Position numbers and translations under genes: made by a program. A DNA stretch of 64,000 nucleotides from an uncultured Burkholderiales bacterium. Its GTDB lineage: Bacteria; Pseudomonadota; Gammaproteobacteria; Burkholderiales; Burkholderiaceae_C. The notes under the pieces are model-generated. The model did no database searches. It worked only from the letters and a program-made list of their open reading frames with translations, and was not told where the DNA came from. Below, piece by piece: positions 34,139-42,773 of this stretch; positions within the stretch are counted from its first letter, which is position 1, and each line of letters opens with the position of its first letter. The stretch spans positions 1 to 64,000 of the forward strand of contig CAIJIT010000347.1 of the NCBI GenBank assembly GCA_903820745.1, given 5' to 3'.

Positions 34139-36328
34139 TCACAACTTCATTTCCAGATTCGCTCCAAAACCGGTTCTGCCGATACGACTCGACTGGCTGC
34201 CGTATCCGCTGCTGAGCAAGGTTTGAGTCTGCGCAGTCAGCGGCGCCAGGTTGTTGGCGGACAAGCGCAGCGACAACTGACGGCTGAACATCCATTGGGC
34301 AAAAACGTCGATCGCCCGACTGCGCGAACGCTCCAGCGTCTGCGACATTGTCTGCTGGGTCTGATAGCCCGGCGTGACCGCCAGGCTGGCGCCGGTGGTC
34401 AGCGGCAGACCGGCAAAACGATAGTCGAAACCGAGGTTGCCGGACCAGGGCTGCTGCCCGTCGAGGCGATTGTTCGGGCCCGGCAATGCGGCCACTTGCG
34501 AGCGGTAAAAGCTCAGCGCGGCGCGCAGGTTCAGCGCCTGCCGCGGCTCGAACAGCGTTGGCAGCAACTCGCTGGCGCGGCCCTTGATTTCAAGCTCGAG
34601 CCCGCTGGTCTGAGCGGTCGAAAAATTGCTCGGCTGCGAAACCCAGCGCTGCACGCTCGACCAGGCCACCGGCTCGAGCAAGGTGACATTGCGGACCAGG
34701 TCCTTGACCTGACGGTGGAACACGCCAACGCTGATCAGCCCGCCGCCGGCCAGATATTTCTCGAACGCAATGTCGAGTCCGGTCGCCAGTTCGGGCTTCA
34801 AACCCGGGTTACCGACGCGGTCAGGCGAGAGCTCGGTATTGCCGCCGGCAGCGTCAGGAAACAGGCTGCTCAGCGAAGGTCGCGCCAGCAGGGATGCCAG
34901 ATCGGGCGCCTTGTAGCTGCGCGTCAGGCTGGCACGAATCAGGTCGCGGCCTTTCGGGTCGAGCTTGTAATTGAGATGCCATAGCGGCGTGACCACCGTG
35001 CTGAGGTTACTGACGGGCAATGCAGCGCCGCTGCTCTCGGTGGCAATACGCTCGGCGCGCAGGCCCAGATAGGTCGACCATTGTTTCGAGATCTCCCATT
35101 CATCCTGAACGAACAGCGCCTGGCGCTGGATGCTGGCGGCAAACTGGCCGTCAAAAGCGGGCAGTTGCAATACGCCGAGGATGTTGACCTGGCGCGTTTC
35201 CTCGCGTTTGCGCGCTTCGAGCTCCCAGCCCAAGGTCAGGCTATGGTCCTCCCCCAGAGCCTGGGCATATTTGCCCGACTGCGTCACGCTGCGGTCATGG
35301 TTGTCGGAATCGGTCCGTTGCTGAGCCAGATTGCCGCGATAAGTCTGGCCATGCAAGTTGCCTTGAGCATCCTGCAGGCCGGCCTTCAATTCGACCTGCT
35401 GGGTGTCGCTGAAGCGGTTCACCCATTGCAGATTGCCGCGCAGCATCTGCCAACGTCCATGGGTCTCACCGTCGTCTTCGAGGCTGGGCTGACCGGCCAG
35501 CACCTGGTTCTGGTAATGGACCCGGTTGTTCCAGTCACCGCGTTGCATGAACGTCTGCAAGGCCAGCGTTTCGATATCACTGATCTTCCAGTTCAGCCGC
35601 GGGCTGGCGTTGATGCCATGCCCCCACACCGGCTGTTCGGCCTGCTGGATCGAGCTCGAAACCTTGCCGTCAAAGCCCGGCATATTGCGCTGGTTGGTGA
35701 ACTGGTTCAGGCTGCGCCACTCGAAAGCCGAGAAAGGCAGCGACATTGACAGCGCACCGATACGCTCGCCAAAAGTGAAGGTCGTCGAAGGCACTGGGCG
35801 CTGCGCGCTGTAGTTGATCCCGAGACGCAGATCGCGCTGCGAAACCCGCGGCGCTTCTTTCAAGATGATGTTGATCGCCCCCGCTACCGCCTGTGCGCTC
35901 TGGTCTGCCGTCGGGCCCTTGGTGACCTCGATGCGTTCGACTTGCGCCGGATCGAGTTGGTCGAGCGCGAAGCCCGGCGGCGCCGGATCGCCATTCAGCA
36001 GGATCAGCGTGTAGCCGGCGCCAAGTCCGCGCATCCGCGGCGCACCATCCTGCACGCTGACACCGGGCAGGCGCTTGAGCACATCAGCCACGTTGGTGTC
36101 GCCGAACTTGTCGAGCTCCTCGCGTCCGTAGAGCTGTTTGGCCACCGGCGACTTGCGGCGCAGATCAACATCGGACTGCGGCCGCGAGCTGATCTCGACC
36201 CGTTCGAGTCGATTGCCAGGCGGGTTGACCTGCGGCTCGCCGATGCCTGTAGGCAGGCCCTGGGCAAGGGCACAAGTTTGGCAAAACAGCGCAGCGGCAC
36301 AGGCCAGAGCGGTCAGATTTCGGTTCAA
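34139..36328 (-). CDS. TonB-dependent outer-membrane receptor
   Basis: 729 residues from a TTG at 36328 with GGAG 8 bases upstream; the open frame to 36412 adds residues before the signal peptide. The signal is LNRNLTALACAAALF ending ALAQ. The plug domain (about residues 45-160) includes DVLKRLPGVSVQDGAPRMRGLG, LDPAQVERIEVTKGPTADQSAQAVAGAINII, followed by a 22-strand-type beta barrel and a C-terminal aromatic region ending LEMKL. The ligand (siderophore, cobalamin, other) cannot be told. It starts 80 nt after tex. Confidence 0.9.
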   Translation of the reverse strand: MNRNLTALACAAALFCQTCALAQGLPTGIGEPQVNPPGNRLERVEISSRPQSDVDLRRKSPVAKQLYGREELDKFGDTNVADVLKRLPGVSVQDGAPRMRGLGAGYTLILLNGDPAPPGFALDQLDPAQVERIEVTKGPTADQSAQAVAGAINIILKEAPRVSQRDLRLGINYSAQRPVPSTTFTFGERIGALSMSLPFSAFEWRSLNQFTNQRNMPGFDGKVSSSIQQAEQPVWGHGINASPRLNWKISDIETLALQTFMQRGDWNNRVHYQNQVLAGQPSLEDDGETHGRWQMLRGNLQWVNRFSDTQQVELKAGLQDAQGNLHGQTYRGNLAQQRTDSDNHDRSVTQSGKYAQALGEDHSLTLGWELEARKREETRQVNILGVLQLPAFDGQFAASIQRQALFVQDEWEISKQWSTYLGLRAERIATESSGAALPVSNLSTVVTPLWHLNYKLDPKGRDLIRASLTRSYKAPDLASLLARPSLSSLFPDAAGGNTELSPDRVGNPGLKPELATGLDIAFEKYLAGGGLISVGVFHRQVKDLVRNVTLLEPVAWSSVQRWVSQPSNFSTAQTSGLELEIKGRASELLPTLFEPRQALNLRAALSFYRSQVAALPGPNNRLDGQQPWSGNLGFDYRFAGLPLTTGASLAVTPGYQTQQTMSQTLERSRSRAIDVFAQWMFSRQLSLRLSANNLAPLTAQTQTLLSSGYGSQSSRIGRTGFGANLEMKL

Positions 36329-36408
36329 TGCAAACTCCGGAAATTCGAGCAAAGGATTCGCAGCGTAGCGGCTCCGGCAAAACTTGTCCTGGACAAGGCG
36401 ATGAAACG

Positions 36409-38784
36409 TCACGACTTGCCCTGCAATTTGGCAAATGCCGCCGCCATCGCATTGCCGCCTGCTGCCGGCTGGGCTGGCGGCGCCGGTCGACCCGCACGTT
36501 CGTTGCGCGCGACCGGGCGGAAATTATTGTCCTCGTTCGCCTTGCCACGCTGCAGCGGGGCGTCGAGTTTCATCGTCAGCGAGATACGCTTACGCGCCAG
36601 GTCGACTTCAAGCACCCGCACCTTGACGCTGTCGCCGGTCTTGACCACCTCGCGCGCATCGCTGACGAACTTGTTGGCCAACTGGCTGACATGCACCAGG
36701 CCATCCTGATGCACACCCAGGTCGATGAAAGCGCCGAACTGCGCCACATTGGACACGGTGCCTTCGAGCACCATGCCTTCAACCAGATCCTTGATGTCGT
36801 CGACGCCTTCGTTGAAGCGGGCCACCTTGAAGTCGGGGCGCGGATCGCGGCCAGGCTTCTCCATCTCGGTGAGGATGTCCTTGATCGTGATCGCGCCGAA
36901 CTTCTCGTCAGCAAAGGCTTCGGGCCTGAGGCTGCGGATCACATCGCTGCGCCCCATCACTTCGGCGGCCGGTTTGTCCAGCGCTTTGAGAATCCGCTGC
37001 ACCAGCGGATAGGTTTCAGGATGCACACCAGTCAGGTCGAGCGGATTGTCGCCATCGCGAATGCGCAAAAAACCGGCTGCCTGCTCGAAGGTCTTGGCGC
37101 CCAAGCCAGTGACGTCAAGCAGTTGCCGGCGATTCTTGAAGGCCCCGTTGGCATCGCGCCAGCGCACGATGCTGGCCGCGACCGTTCCCGAAAGTCCGGA
37201 CACGCGTGACAGCAAGGGTGCCGAGGCGGTGTTCAGATCGACGCCGATCGAGTTCACGCAGTCTTCGACCACCGTGTCGAGCATCCTGGCCAGCTCGCTC
37301 TGGTTGACATCATGCTGGTATTGACCAACGCCGATGCTTTTGGGATCGATCTTCACCAACTCGGCCAGCGGATCCTGCAAGCGGCGTGCGATCGAGACGG
37401 CGCCGCGCAGAGTCACATCCATGTCGGGCAACTCTTTTGAGGCGAACTCGGAGGCCGAATAGATCGACGCACCGGCTTCGCTGACGACCATTTTTTCGAT
37501 TTGCACATCAGGTGCGAGTTGCTGCAAGCGCTTGATCAGGTCACCCGCCAGCTTGTCGGTTTCGCGGCTCGCCGTGCCGTTGCCGATCGCGATCAGATTG
37601 ACCCCGTGGGCCGCGCAAAGTCGTGCCAGCGCATGGATCGAACCATCCCAATCGCAGCGCGGCTCATGCGGGTAGACGACCGCCGTATCGAGCACGCGGC
37701 CGGTATCGCTGACCACAGCGACCTTGACCCCGCTGCGGATGCCGGGATCGAGCCCCATCACGACGCGCTTGCCGGCCGGTGCGGCCAGCAGCAGGTCGCG
37801 CAGGTTCTCGGCAAAGACCTTGATCGCGACGTTCTCGGCGCCTTCGCGCAGACGCCCGAACAGATCGCGCTCCAGGCTCAAGGCCAGCTTGACCTTCCAG
37901 GTCCAGGCCACCGTCTTGCGCATCAGCGCGTCACCGGCGCGCGCCGCGTGGCGCCAGCCCAGATGGCCGGCGATGCGGCCTTCAGCCAGACCCGGCTGGC
38001 CGCTGATCACCTCCTCATCGAGCGCGAGTTTGGCGTCGAGAAACTCCAGGCTGCGGCCGCGAAACACTGCCAGCGCACGGTGCGATGGCACCGTGCGGAT
38101 GGTTTCCGAGTAATCGAAATAGTCGCGAAACTTGGCAATGTCGGGGTTGTTTTCGTTGCGCCCGGCCATCAAGCTGGACTGGAAACGCCCTTCAGCCCAG
38201 AGCCATTCACGCAATTTCCCGACCAGCAAGGCATCCTCGGCCCAGCGCTCGGAAAGCAGATCGCGCACACCGTCAAGCACCGCCGCCACGTCGGCAAAGC
38301 CGCCCTCGGCATTGATGAAGGCCGGCGCTTCAACCGTCGGATCGAGCGAAAAATCGGCGAACAAACGATCGGCCAATGGCTCGAGCCCAGCTTCGCGGGC
38401 GATCATCCCCTTGGTCCGGCGACGCGGCTTGAAGGGCAGGTAAAGGTCTTCAAGCTCCTGCTTGGTCGGCGCACCTTCGATTGCAGCGCGCAACTCCGGC
38501 GTCAACTTGCCCTGTTCTTCAATGCTCTTGAGCACCGCCGCCCGGCGCAGCTCGAGCTCACGCAAATAGCCCAGGCGGATCTCCAGTTCGCGCAACTGGA
38601 TGTCGTCGAGCCCATCGGTGACTTCCTTGCGATAGCGGGCGATGAAGGGCACGGTGGCCCCGCCATCGAGCAGTTCCACGGCAGCGTGGATCTGCGCCGG
38701 CCGAACCTTCAGCTCGGCGGCAATTTGAAGCAGGATCTTGTCCAACAGTCTGGCGTCCGGGTAAAACCAGTGAGTTTCCCACAT
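36409..38784 (-). CDS. tex: Tex family RNA-binding transcription accessory protein
   Basis: 791 residues from the ATG at 38784 (a GTG four codons earlier is possible). Domains: N-terminal Tex helical region (KILLQIAAELKVRPAQIHAAV, PFIARYRKE), YqgF-like domain (about 325-460: VMGLDPGIRSGVKVAVV), HhH motifs (about 495-590, GVGQYQHDVNQSELARMLDTVVEDCVN), and S1 RNA-binding domain (about 640-710: LVEGMVLEGTVSNVAQFGAFIDLGVHQDGLVH). The C-terminal tail is Ala/Pro-rich. Tex binds nucleic acids and influences toxin expression and transcription in some pathogens. Confidence 0.97.
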   Translation of the reverse strand: MWETHWFYPDARLLDKILLQIAAELKVRPAQIHAAVELLDGGATVPFIARYRKEVTDGLDDIQLRELEIRLGYLRELELRRAAVLKSIEEQGKLTPELRAAIEGAPTKQELEDLYLPFKPRRRTKGMIAREAGLEPLADRLFADFSLDPTVEAPAFINAEGGFADVAAVLDGVRDLLSERWAEDALLVGKLREWLWAEGRFQSSLMAGRNENNPDIAKFRDYFDYSETIRTVPSHRALAVFRGRSLEFLDAKLALDEEVISGQPGLAEGRIAGHLGWRHAARAGDALMRKTVAWTWKVKLALSLERDLFGRLREGAENVAIKVFAENLRDLLLAAPAGKRVVMGLDPGIRSGVKVAVVSDTGRVLDTAVVYPHEPRCDWDGSIHALARLCAAHGVNLIAIGNGTASRETDKLAGDLIKRLQQLAPDVQIEKMVVSEAGASIYSASEFASKELPDMDVTLRGAVSIARRLQDPLAELVKIDPKSIGVGQYQHDVNQSELARMLDTVVEDCVNSIGVDLNTASAPLLSRVSGLSGTVAASIVRWRDANGAFKNRRQLLDVTGLGAKTFEQAAGFLRIRDGDNPLDLTGVHPETYPLVQRILKALDKPAAEVMGRSDVIRSLRPEAFADEKFGAITIKDILTEMEKPGRDPRPDFKVARFNEGVDDIKDLVEGMVLEGTVSNVAQFGAFIDLGVHQDGLVHVSQLANKFVSDAREVVKTGDSVKVRVLEVDLARKRISLTMKLDAPLQRGKANEDNNFRPVARNERAGRPAPPAQPAAGGNAMAAAFAKLQGKS

Positions 38785-38864
38785 GAGCACGGCCACGGCG
38801 CCGCGACGATCCCGCCGCGTTGTCAGGGGGGTATCGAGCGCTGGCGCAAGGCCACAATCTCTAG

Positions 38865-39428
38865 ATGGCCGCCGTCGACGAAGACTTCGATCCGAATCAG
38901 CTGATGCAGCAGTTCAGCGAACGTCTGCGCGCGCTCGAACAACCGCTGGATTTGTCGATTTCATTGCAGCGCTTGCGCCCCGCTGGGATTGCCGCTGGCC
39001 CGCAGCGCTGGGACATGCAGGACATCAGCGACGTCGAGGACATCAGTGAAATCCGGCGCAAGCGCGAACTCAAGGCCAAGGCAGAACTGGAGGCGGCGAG
39101 CCTGGCCAAGGCCAGAACTAAGCTCGTGCGTTCCTTGGCCAGCTTGGCTTCCATCGAGGCTGATCGGCAAGCCGCCGCCAGGCAGGCCGCCGCCGAAGCC
39201 CGCGCCAGCCGCGAGGCCGCCGCCAGGGCCGAAAGGGATCAATTCCTCCGCAGCGCTATGCCGCGCATCATGCCGATGCCTTTGTCGGCAAGGCCCGATG
39301 TGCAAATCCCCTTGCCGGCCGCGCCAGCAGCGGTCAACCTGCCCGATCTGGCGATGCTGGTCAAGCAGATCACCAAGCCCGCAGCACCGCTGCCGATCGT
39401 CCTGTTCCTGCGCGAAGCTAAGCCCTGA
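38865..39428 (+). CDS. Hypothetical helical protein
   Basis: 187 residues; not recognised. Residues 55-125 are a charged Ala/Arg/Glu-rich helix likely to form a coiled coil (IRRKRELKAKAELEAASLAK, RQAAARQAAAEARASREAAA). The C-terminal third is Pro-rich with a LPDLAMLVKQI segment. No signal peptide or membrane helix. It is divergent from tex and 80 nt from its start. The frame has normal GC-rich codon use and no better-supported frame overlaps it, but no homology supports it. Confidence 0.5.
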   Translation: MAAVDEDFDPNQLMQQFSERLRALEQPLDLSISLQRLRPAGIAAGPQRWDMQDISDVEDISEIRRKRELKAKAELEAASLAKARTKLVRSLASLASIEADRQAAARQAAAEARASREAAARAERDQFLRSAMPRIMPMPLSARPDVQIPLPAAPAAVNLPDLAMLVKQITKPAAPLPIVLFLREAKP

Positions 39429-39459
39429 GTCAACCGTTGCGCATCGACTGCTTTTACCT

Positions 39460-40641
39460 TCAGGACTGCGCCGCGATCAAAGCTGCCGCCGTCAGCGGAT
39501 TCATCACCTCGATACCGCCTTTTATCGGGAAGGCATCCCCCACCGGCGCAACCAGAATCTTCCTGCTGGCGCCCACATCATCGGCCGCCAGGTAGAAGCC
39601 TTTGGACACCGTGGGTGCCGAGGAGCGCTTGATTTCAACCACCCAGGTTTGCCCGTTGCGGAACTCCAGCACCAGATCGACTTCGGCGCCATGACTGGTG
39701 CGATAGAAACTGGCCTGGGCCTGGGGTGCTGCGCTGATCAACTGCTCAACGACAAACCCTTCCCAGCTATTTCCCGCCACGGGGTGGCTCAAAACGGCAT
39801 CCAGGTCTTGCAAGCCCAGCAAAGCATGAACGATGCCGCTGTCGCGCACGTACACCTTGGGTGCACGGATCAGACGTTTACCGACATTTCCACTCCATGC
39901 GGGCAGGCGGCGCACCAGCATCAGGTCGCAGAGCAAATCGATATACCGACCGACGGTTTGTCCGCTGATGGCCAGGGCAGCTGCCAGTTTCGATTGGTCA
40001 AGCAACTCCCCCTGGTTATGGGCCAACATGGTCCACAAGCGCCTCAATGTGGTTGCGGGAATCCGCGGGCCCAGCATCGGAATATCTTTTTCCAGATAGG
40101 TGGTGATGAACGCTTCTCGCCAACTCAGACTTTGAGCGTCACTGACCGCCATCCATGACAGCGGAAACCCACCCCGAACCCACAGGGCATTGACGCCGTT
40201 GGTGCCCTCGTCGGCAAGCAATACTTCTCTGGCCTGAAACGGTGTGAGTTCCAACTGTGCGACCCGCCCGGCCAGACTTTCACTGCTTTGCTTGAGCAAT
40301 ATGCCTGAGGCCGAGCCCAGCAGCAGAAACTGGCAACTTGCTTCGCCGTCTCGGCGGCGTTGATCGATGACTCCGCGCAAGACGGAAAAAAGCTCCGGCA
40401 AACGTTGAACTTCGTCGAGGATGACCAGTTGCTTGGGGTGCGCCAAAAAAAAGGCTTCCGGGTCATCCAGTTGTCGCTGCGCTGACGGGAGTTCCAGGTC
40501 CAGATAGAGGGCGCCGGGATTTTTGTCCCTCAGCGCAAATGCCAGCGTCGTCTTGCCCGCCTGGCGCGGCCCCAAGAGCACGACAGCGGGAAACTGCGCG
40601 AGCAATTCGCCCAGAATGGATTGCGACAGTCGATCGTACAT
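39460..40641 (-). CDS. ATP-binding protein with DUF4143 domain
   Basis: 393 residues. The N-terminal AAA domain has Walker A GPRQAGKTT (residues 24-32) and Walker B LVILDEVQ (72-79), with LLGSAS as sensor. The middle is a winged-helix-like segment (LDQSKLAAALAISGQTVGRYIDLL), and the C-terminal DUF4143 part has GNSWEGFVVEQLI and a nuclease-like LVLEFRNGQTWVVEIKRS (E-x-K). Such proteins are scattered, often mobile, and some belong to toxin-antitoxin or defence loci; the role is unclear. It is convergent with the helical protein gene. Confidence 0.88.
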   Translation of the reverse strand: MYDRLSQSILGELLAQFPAVVLLGPRQAGKTTLAFALRDKNPGALYLDLELPSAQRQLDDPEAFFLAHPKQLVILDEVQRLPELFSVLRGVIDQRRRDGEASCQFLLLGSASGILLKQSSESLAGRVAQLELTPFQAREVLLADEGTNGVNALWVRGGFPLSWMAVSDAQSLSWREAFITTYLEKDIPMLGPRIPATTLRRLWTMLAHNQGELLDQSKLAAALAISGQTVGRYIDLLCDLMLVRRLPAWSGNVGKRLIRAPKVYVRDSGIVHALLGLQDLDAVLSHPVAGNSWEGFVVEQLISAAPQAQASFYRTSHGAEVDLVLEFRNGQTWVVEIKRSSAPTVSKGFYLAADDVGASRKILVAPVGDAFPIKGGIEVMNPLTAAALIAAQS

Positions 40642-40990
40642 TAGTGCATTCTATCCATGGCATGGAAAAATTACACTGTTACTTGTATCCAACTTGCATC
40701 AAGTATGGCGGAACCCGGATGCGCGTGGCGCTGCAGATTTATGGGAAAACATCCAGGGATGGCGCGAAGTCGGCCGCATTTCCACCGGCAAGATCGATGG
40801 ACGTCCAAGGCGAAGTCCTCGCCTCTTGGCGTCGCATTGCCCAACAAACTAAGCGTTGAACCTGCTTGGCCGCAACCCCCGAATCACAATCTTTCGCCAG
40901 GTTCCCGACCGCAGCGCTCCACCGACCGGTTCTGACCCCGGTTCATTACATGCTTTACGGCGCGAGTAATCACAGTGCCTCCACGCTCCA
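40642..40990. other. Non-coding gap between the DUF4143 gene and brnA
   Basis: About 350 bases. Short frames occur on both strands but none has a ribosome site or recognisable content. It probably holds the promoter of the DUF4143 gene and debris from past insertions beside the brn locus. Confidence 0.4.
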
Positions 40991-41260
40991 TTACACCCGT
41001 CCGGCCAATCTCAGCGAGGCACGCAACATATCGTTGATACGGGTCTGCCAGCCCTCCCCGCTCTCACGTAATGCGGCCAACAAGTCCGCATCTATTCGCA
41101 GTTTGACAGGCTCTTTTGTCACCAGGGCTTTGGGGCGACCACGCGCCTTAAGTTGTGTGCCCTGATACAGATCGGCGGTCTTGAAAAAAGATTCGCTCAA
41201 CTCAGGCACGTCATCCGCATCATTCCAGATAGCGGTCGTAGTGGGCTTTTTCGCGGTCAT
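40991..41260 (-). CDS. brnA: BrnA family antitoxin
   Basis: 89 residues. The C-terminal ribbon-helix-helix-like DNA-binding part GRPKALVTKEPVKLRIDADLLAALRESGEGWQTRINDMLRA is typical of BrnA; the N-terminal half (WNDADDVPELSESFF) contacts the toxin. BrnA normally represses brnTA and neutralises the BrnT ribonuclease. It is intact, while the overlapping brnT upstream is frameshifted. Its ATG lies inside the 3' end of brnT (41 bp overlap). Confidence 0.85.
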   Translation of the reverse strand: MTAKKPTTTAIWNDADDVPELSESFFKTADLYQGTQLKARGRPKALVTKEPVKLRIDADLLAALRESGEGWQTRINDMLRASLRLAGRV

Positions 41261-41491
41261 TTGCTTTCCTCATGCTGATAATTCGACGCACCTCGTCGCG
41301 CGGAGTCCAAACGATTACAACCAAGCGGTCCTCCAGGTAGCCTACTGTGATGAATCGGTCTTCGGCGTACTCTTGTCTGTGTCCTGCCCAGACAAGTGAA
41401 CGCCATCAAATACCTTTCCAGCATCAGCAAAGTCCAAACCCCGCTCGGCGAGCGTTTTGTCTCGTTTTGCTCCGTCGAAGTCGACTTCCAT
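41220..41491 (-). pseudogene. brnT: brnT ribonuclease toxin, frameshifted
   Basis: From the ATG at 41491 the frame reads MEVDFDGAKRDKTLAERGLDF, then VFDGVHLSGQDT, and stops at 41342. The next frame continues RQEYAEDRFITVGYLEDRLVV, then WTPRDEVRRIISMRKANDREK and stops at 41220, exactly like the BrnT C-terminus. One base is missing near 41375. The total of 272 bases is one short of 91 codons. Catalytic Arg/His residues lie in the lost part, so the toxin should be inactive unless frameshifting occurs. Confidence 0.83.
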
Positions 41492-41780
41492 TGCAATAAT
41501 GTACACCCATTAAATGTAATTTCAATGGATGTTCACTGACTTACTGGGTGGCAAACTTCTTGCTGATGGCGCTTCATTGGGGCAACCACTCCAGCTCACC
41601 GCGACCAAAACCGCCGGAACACATGACCCTCGTTGGAAGAAGAGTCGCACCGGATGAACGTCGCCCTTCACCCGACCAAGCCACGACCCAAGGCCTGTGC
41701 TTGCATGGCTGATTGCCGGCGCGCAATCAGGCCATGGCGCCGCGACAACAAACTGGGTCCAGGACGCAGGAATGGACAGG

Positions 41781-42773
41781 ATGACGCTAGCCATACACAG
41801 GGTCGAGGGTCGGGGCAGTTGGCGCGTGCGGGCGTTCAACCAGCTGCTGCGCTTGCTGGTGCGCAAACCGCTGCGCCACAACGTCGATCTGACGGCCTTG
41901 CGGCAGCATTATGAAAAGCTCGACGCACGCCATTTCCAGCTTGACCGCGACGTGCAGCGCGAGCAAGTCGACTGCAACGGCGTGGCAGCGCAATGGATCA
42001 CGGTGCCACAAACCCGCCCGGGCCGGACCCTGTTTTATCTGCATGGTGGCTCATTTGCATTCCGATTCCCGAATGCCCACGCCGCATTTGCTGCCCGCTT
42101 GTGCCGCCGGCTCGGCGCCCGTGCCTTGATTCCCGATTACCGCTTGTCACCCGAGCATCATTTCCCCGCAGCGCCCAACGATTGCCATACCGCCTATCGC
42201 TGGCTGCTCGCCAGTGGCTGCGATCCGGCCGGGATCGTCTTCGTCGGCGACTCGGCCGGCGGCAATCTCGTGCTGGTCACCTTGAACCGCGCCATGCAGG
42301 CTGCCGAAGCATTGCCCGCCTGTGCGGTGCTGCTATCTCCGGCGGTCGACTGCACGCTCAACGGCCTCAGCATGGTCGACAACGCCCATCTCGACCCGAT
42401 GTTGCGCCTGCATGATCTGCTGGTCTTGCGGCGCCATTACGTGCCTTCGCCGCAGCTTTACACCCATCCCGATGTGTCGCCGCTGTTCGCTGAATTCAAA
42501 GGCTTCCCGCCCTTGCTGGTGCAGGCTGGCAGCAATGAAATACTTTGCGACGATGCGCGCCGTATTGCCGGCAAAGCGTATGCGGCGGGCGTCGATGTCA
42601 AGCTCGAGTTATGGCCCGAAACGCCCCATGTCTTTCAGATCGCGGGTTTCTTGCCCGAGTCAGCCCACGCGATCGACCGCATCGAGCAATTCGTTAGCGC
42701 TCGTGCAGGCTGGGACCGCGCGCTGCTGCCGGTCAGCCCGGACCGGACTGCGCTGAGCCTGGCATCGCGCTGA
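41781..42773 (+). CDS. Alpha/beta hydrolase (hormone-sensitive lipase family)
   Basis: 330 residues from the ATG at 41781 (AGGA 9 bases upstream); an ATG three codons earlier is possible. The HSL motif LFYLHGGSF supplies the oxyanion hole (about residue 90), the nucleophile is in FVGDSAGGNLV (about 160), and the acid and histidine are near LLVQAGSNEIL-D and PETPHVFQIAGF. It hydrolyses short acyl or aryl esters. No signal peptide is seen. Its last 41 bases overlap the convergent flavoprotein gene. Confidence 0.88.
   Translation: MTLAIHRVEGRGSWRVRAFNQLLRLLVRKPLRHNVDLTALRQHYEKLDARHFQLDRDVQREQVDCNGVAAQWITVPQTRPGRTLFYLHGGSFAFRFPNAHAAFAARLCRRLGARALIPDYRLSPEHHFPAAPNDCHTAYRWLLASGCDPAGIVFVGDSAGGNLVLVTLNRAMQAAEALPACAVLLSPAVDCTLNGLSMVDNAHLDPMLRLHDLLVLRRHYVPSPQLYTHPDVSPLFAEFKGFPPLLVQAGSNEILCDDARRIAGKAYAAGVDVKLELWPETPHVFQIAGFLPESAHAIDRIEQFVSARAGWDRALLPVSPDRTALSLASR

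Noticed and set aside
40657..40935. Small plus-strand frames downstream of the DUF4143 gene start
   Set aside because: Several frames overlap each other, none has a ribosome site or recognisable residues, and they extend into obvious non-coding DNA.
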